In this document: piece by piece, positions 62,940 through 64,000 of the stretch
How positions within the stretch are numbered: the first letter of the stretch is position 1
How the letters are laid out: every line of letters starts with the position of its first letter
NCBI RefSeq assembly: GCF_031457495.1
Contig: NZ_JAVDWM010000001.1
Location: 62,001 to 126,000 of the forward strand
Direction: 5' to 3'
Length of the DNA: 64,000 nucleotides
Source: Sphingopyxis sp. BE259
GTDB lineage: Bacteria > Pseudomonadota > Alphaproteobacteria > Sphingomonadales > Sphingomonadaceae
Notes under the pieces: generated by a model
Seen by the model: only the letters and a program-made list of their open reading frames with translations
Told to the model about the DNA's origin: nothing
Database searches by the model: none
Program-made: the position numbers and the translations under genes

Positions 62940-63608
62940 ATGAGTCGCATTTTGAATACAGCCAGCGTGGCTGCCGTCGGCATGACTGCCGCCACCATGC
63001 TGCTTTTGGCGGAACCTGGCTTTGCAAGCGATCTTGCCGCCGACGCCAATCTCCCCGCGCTGATCGCCCCCGCTGCTGATGCACCGGTCGTGGCAGACCA
63101 GGCGGATCTGTCGATCAAGGCCGATGTGCCGGACGATGACACCCCCAAAAATCTCGAAGAAGCACCCGCGCCGGACGCAAAGCCGACTCCGGTGACCGCC
63201 GAATCGCTTGCCGCGCTGGTGGCGGCCACGCCGCGGCCCGCCGATATGGATCCCGAACTGCGCTGCCTGGCTGGAACGGTTTATTTCGAATCGCGCGGCG
63301 AATCGCTTCCGGGCCAGCTCGCGGTCGCGCATGTCGTGATCAACCGCGCCCAATCGGGCCGTTTCCCCAAGAGCCTGTGCGGCGTCGTCCATCAGAAAAG
63401 CCAATTCAGCTTTGTGCGCGGCGGCAAGATGCCCGCGGTTCGCGAGGGCACCCAATGGGCCAATGCTATCGCAATCGCCCAGATCGCCCGCGACGGCAGC
63501 TGGAAGAATCACGCCCCGGGCGCGCTGTTCTTCCATGCCCGCTACGTCTCGCCGGGTTGGCGCAAGACGCGCATCGCCCAGATCGACAACCACATCTTCT
63601 ATCGCTGA
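62940..63608 (+). CDS. SleB-type cell wall hydrolase (Hydrolase_2 domain), exported
   Basis: 222 residues from ATG 62940. Signal peptide (about 1-30), an acidic Pro-rich linker (about 40-100) and the lysozyme-like Hydrolase_2 domain with catalytic Glu in VYFESRGESLPGQLAVAHVV, CGVVHQKSQFSFVR and WANAIAIAQIARDG, ending HARYVSPGWRKTRIAQIDNH. Expected to cut peptidoglycan in the periplasm. TTG 62928 is an alternative start. Confidence 0.88.
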   Translation: MSRILNTASVAAVGMTAATMLLLAEPGFASDLAADANLPALIAPAADAPVVADQADLSIKADVPDDDTPKNLEEAPAPDAKPTPVTAESLAALVAATPRPADMDPELRCLAGTVYFESRGESLPGQLAVAHVVINRAQSGRFPKSLCGVVHQKSQFSFVRGGKMPAVREGTQWANAIAIAQIARDGSWKNHAPGALFFHARYVSPGWRKTRIAQIDNHIFYR

Positions 63609-63693
63609 GTGGGTGGGCTGCTGCCACGGCGCTCCCTCCTCATTCGTCATCCCATTCATTGCCAAGCCATATTTGCTGGCGCATGATGGCTGG

Positions 63694-64000
63694 ATGACGC
63701 GTCAACTTTCCGTCGCCCTGCTTTGTGCAGCGGCGCTTTCGTTCGGCGGCTGTGCCACCGCAGTGCCGCCGGTTGAAGTCACCCGTTTCCATAATGCCGT
63801 GCCCGGCTGGGCGCCGGGGACGCGCTATGCGATCGCGACCGCGCCGCTCGATGGCCCTGCGGTCGGTATGCCGTCGCTCGAATGGAACAGCTATCGCGCC
63901 GCGGTCGACCAGCAATTGCAGCGTCAGGGGCTCGTCGCGGCAGGCAGCAATGACCGCGCGCCGTTGCTGGTTCGCGTCGCGTTCGAACGCAGCGAACAGC
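63694..64000 (+). CDS. DUF4136-type lipoprotein, N-terminal part (runs off the window)
   Basis: First 102 codons. Signal peptide with lipobox FGGC (Cys20), then VEVTRFHNAVPGWAPGTRYAIA and LEWNSYRAAVDQQLQRQGLV, matching DUF4136. Lipid-anchored envelope protein of unknown role. The gene continues beyond 64000. Confidence 0.75.
   Translation, partial: MTRQLSVALLCAAALSFGGCATAVPPVEVTRFHNAVPGWAPGTRYAIATAPLDGPAVGMPSLEWNSYRAAVDQQLQRQGLVAAGSNDRAPLLVRVAFERSEQ

Noticed and set aside
1..64000. tRNA and rRNA genes.
   Set aside because: No GTTCRANNC T-loop in a cloverleaf context and no rRNA-like stretch was seen; T-loop-like strings found lie inside coding genes.

Overview
The window is 64 kb of high-GC chromosome (about 65 percent by eye) from an alphaproteobacterium, almost certainly a sphingomonad; Sphingopyxis-like is my best guess. 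The reasons are the order hemE - putative oriC - ppsR/maf/aroE/coaE/dnaQ, the nearby rsmG-mnmG-mnmE-parAB block, MipZ, DivK, COQ9, MmcB, several alphaproteobacterial DUF families (DUF3576, DUF3572, DUF1489, DUF1491, DUF6489) and dispersed GC-rich intergenic palindromes. No insertion sequence, prophage, CRISPR array, tRNA or rRNA was seen. It reads as core genome with a few accessory operons.

Layout. 1-4.6 kb: 5' part of leuS and a DUF3576 lipoprotein (minus), a secreted protein with a barrel-like C-terminus, a degenerate ThiE-like protein, the PLP-homeostasis protein YggS and a DUF4402 protein. 4.7-7.6 kb: a translationally coupled type III polyketide synthase / methyltransferase / flavoprotein operon, the clearest secondary-metabolite locus. 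7.7-12.3 kb: msrB, a class A penicillin-binding protein, a YgjP-type metallopeptidase, YcgN and SCO. 12.4-15.4 kb: ankyrin protein, then an HTH-RibB-degenerate RibA fusion with an operator-like palindrome in front, ribH and a membrane protein. 15.5-18.3 kb: old yellow enzyme, EamA exporter, COQ9. 18.3-24.6 kb: feoAB with a Fur-box-like site, ssb, mmcB, ribE, ribD, a candidate small RNA and a thioesterase. 24.6-31 kb: two peptidases, a serine hydrolase, a HAD phosphatase, L36. 31-40.7 kb: rpoN-lptB, a phosphohexomutase, mipZ, panC and small enzymes, ending at divK.

40.8-45.2 kb is a minus-strand locus coding for a DUF4402 exported subunit, a PapD-like chaperone and a 925-residue usher-like outer-membrane protein, with a strong terminator between the subunit and the export genes. 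I consider it the best candidate for a little-described surface-assembly system. 45.5-51.2 kb is the partition/tRNA-modification block (parB, parA, rsmG, mnmG, mnmE) with three parS sequences, two of them inside rsmG and mnmG. 51.2-57.2 kb: small enzymes, terC, a frameshifted monooxygenase-like pseudogene, rho, hemJ, hemE. 57.22-57.57 kb carries the oriC features: AT-rich stretch, DnaA boxes and clustered GANTC sites. 57.6-64 kb runs away from the origin with ppsR, maf, aroE, coaE, dnaQ, hpf, ptsN, DUF1491, a SleB-type hydrolase and a truncated DUF4136 lipoprotein.

All calls come from reading the sequence and from general knowledge of the families; no database search was made. Start codons are stated with the reason where they are ambiguous.
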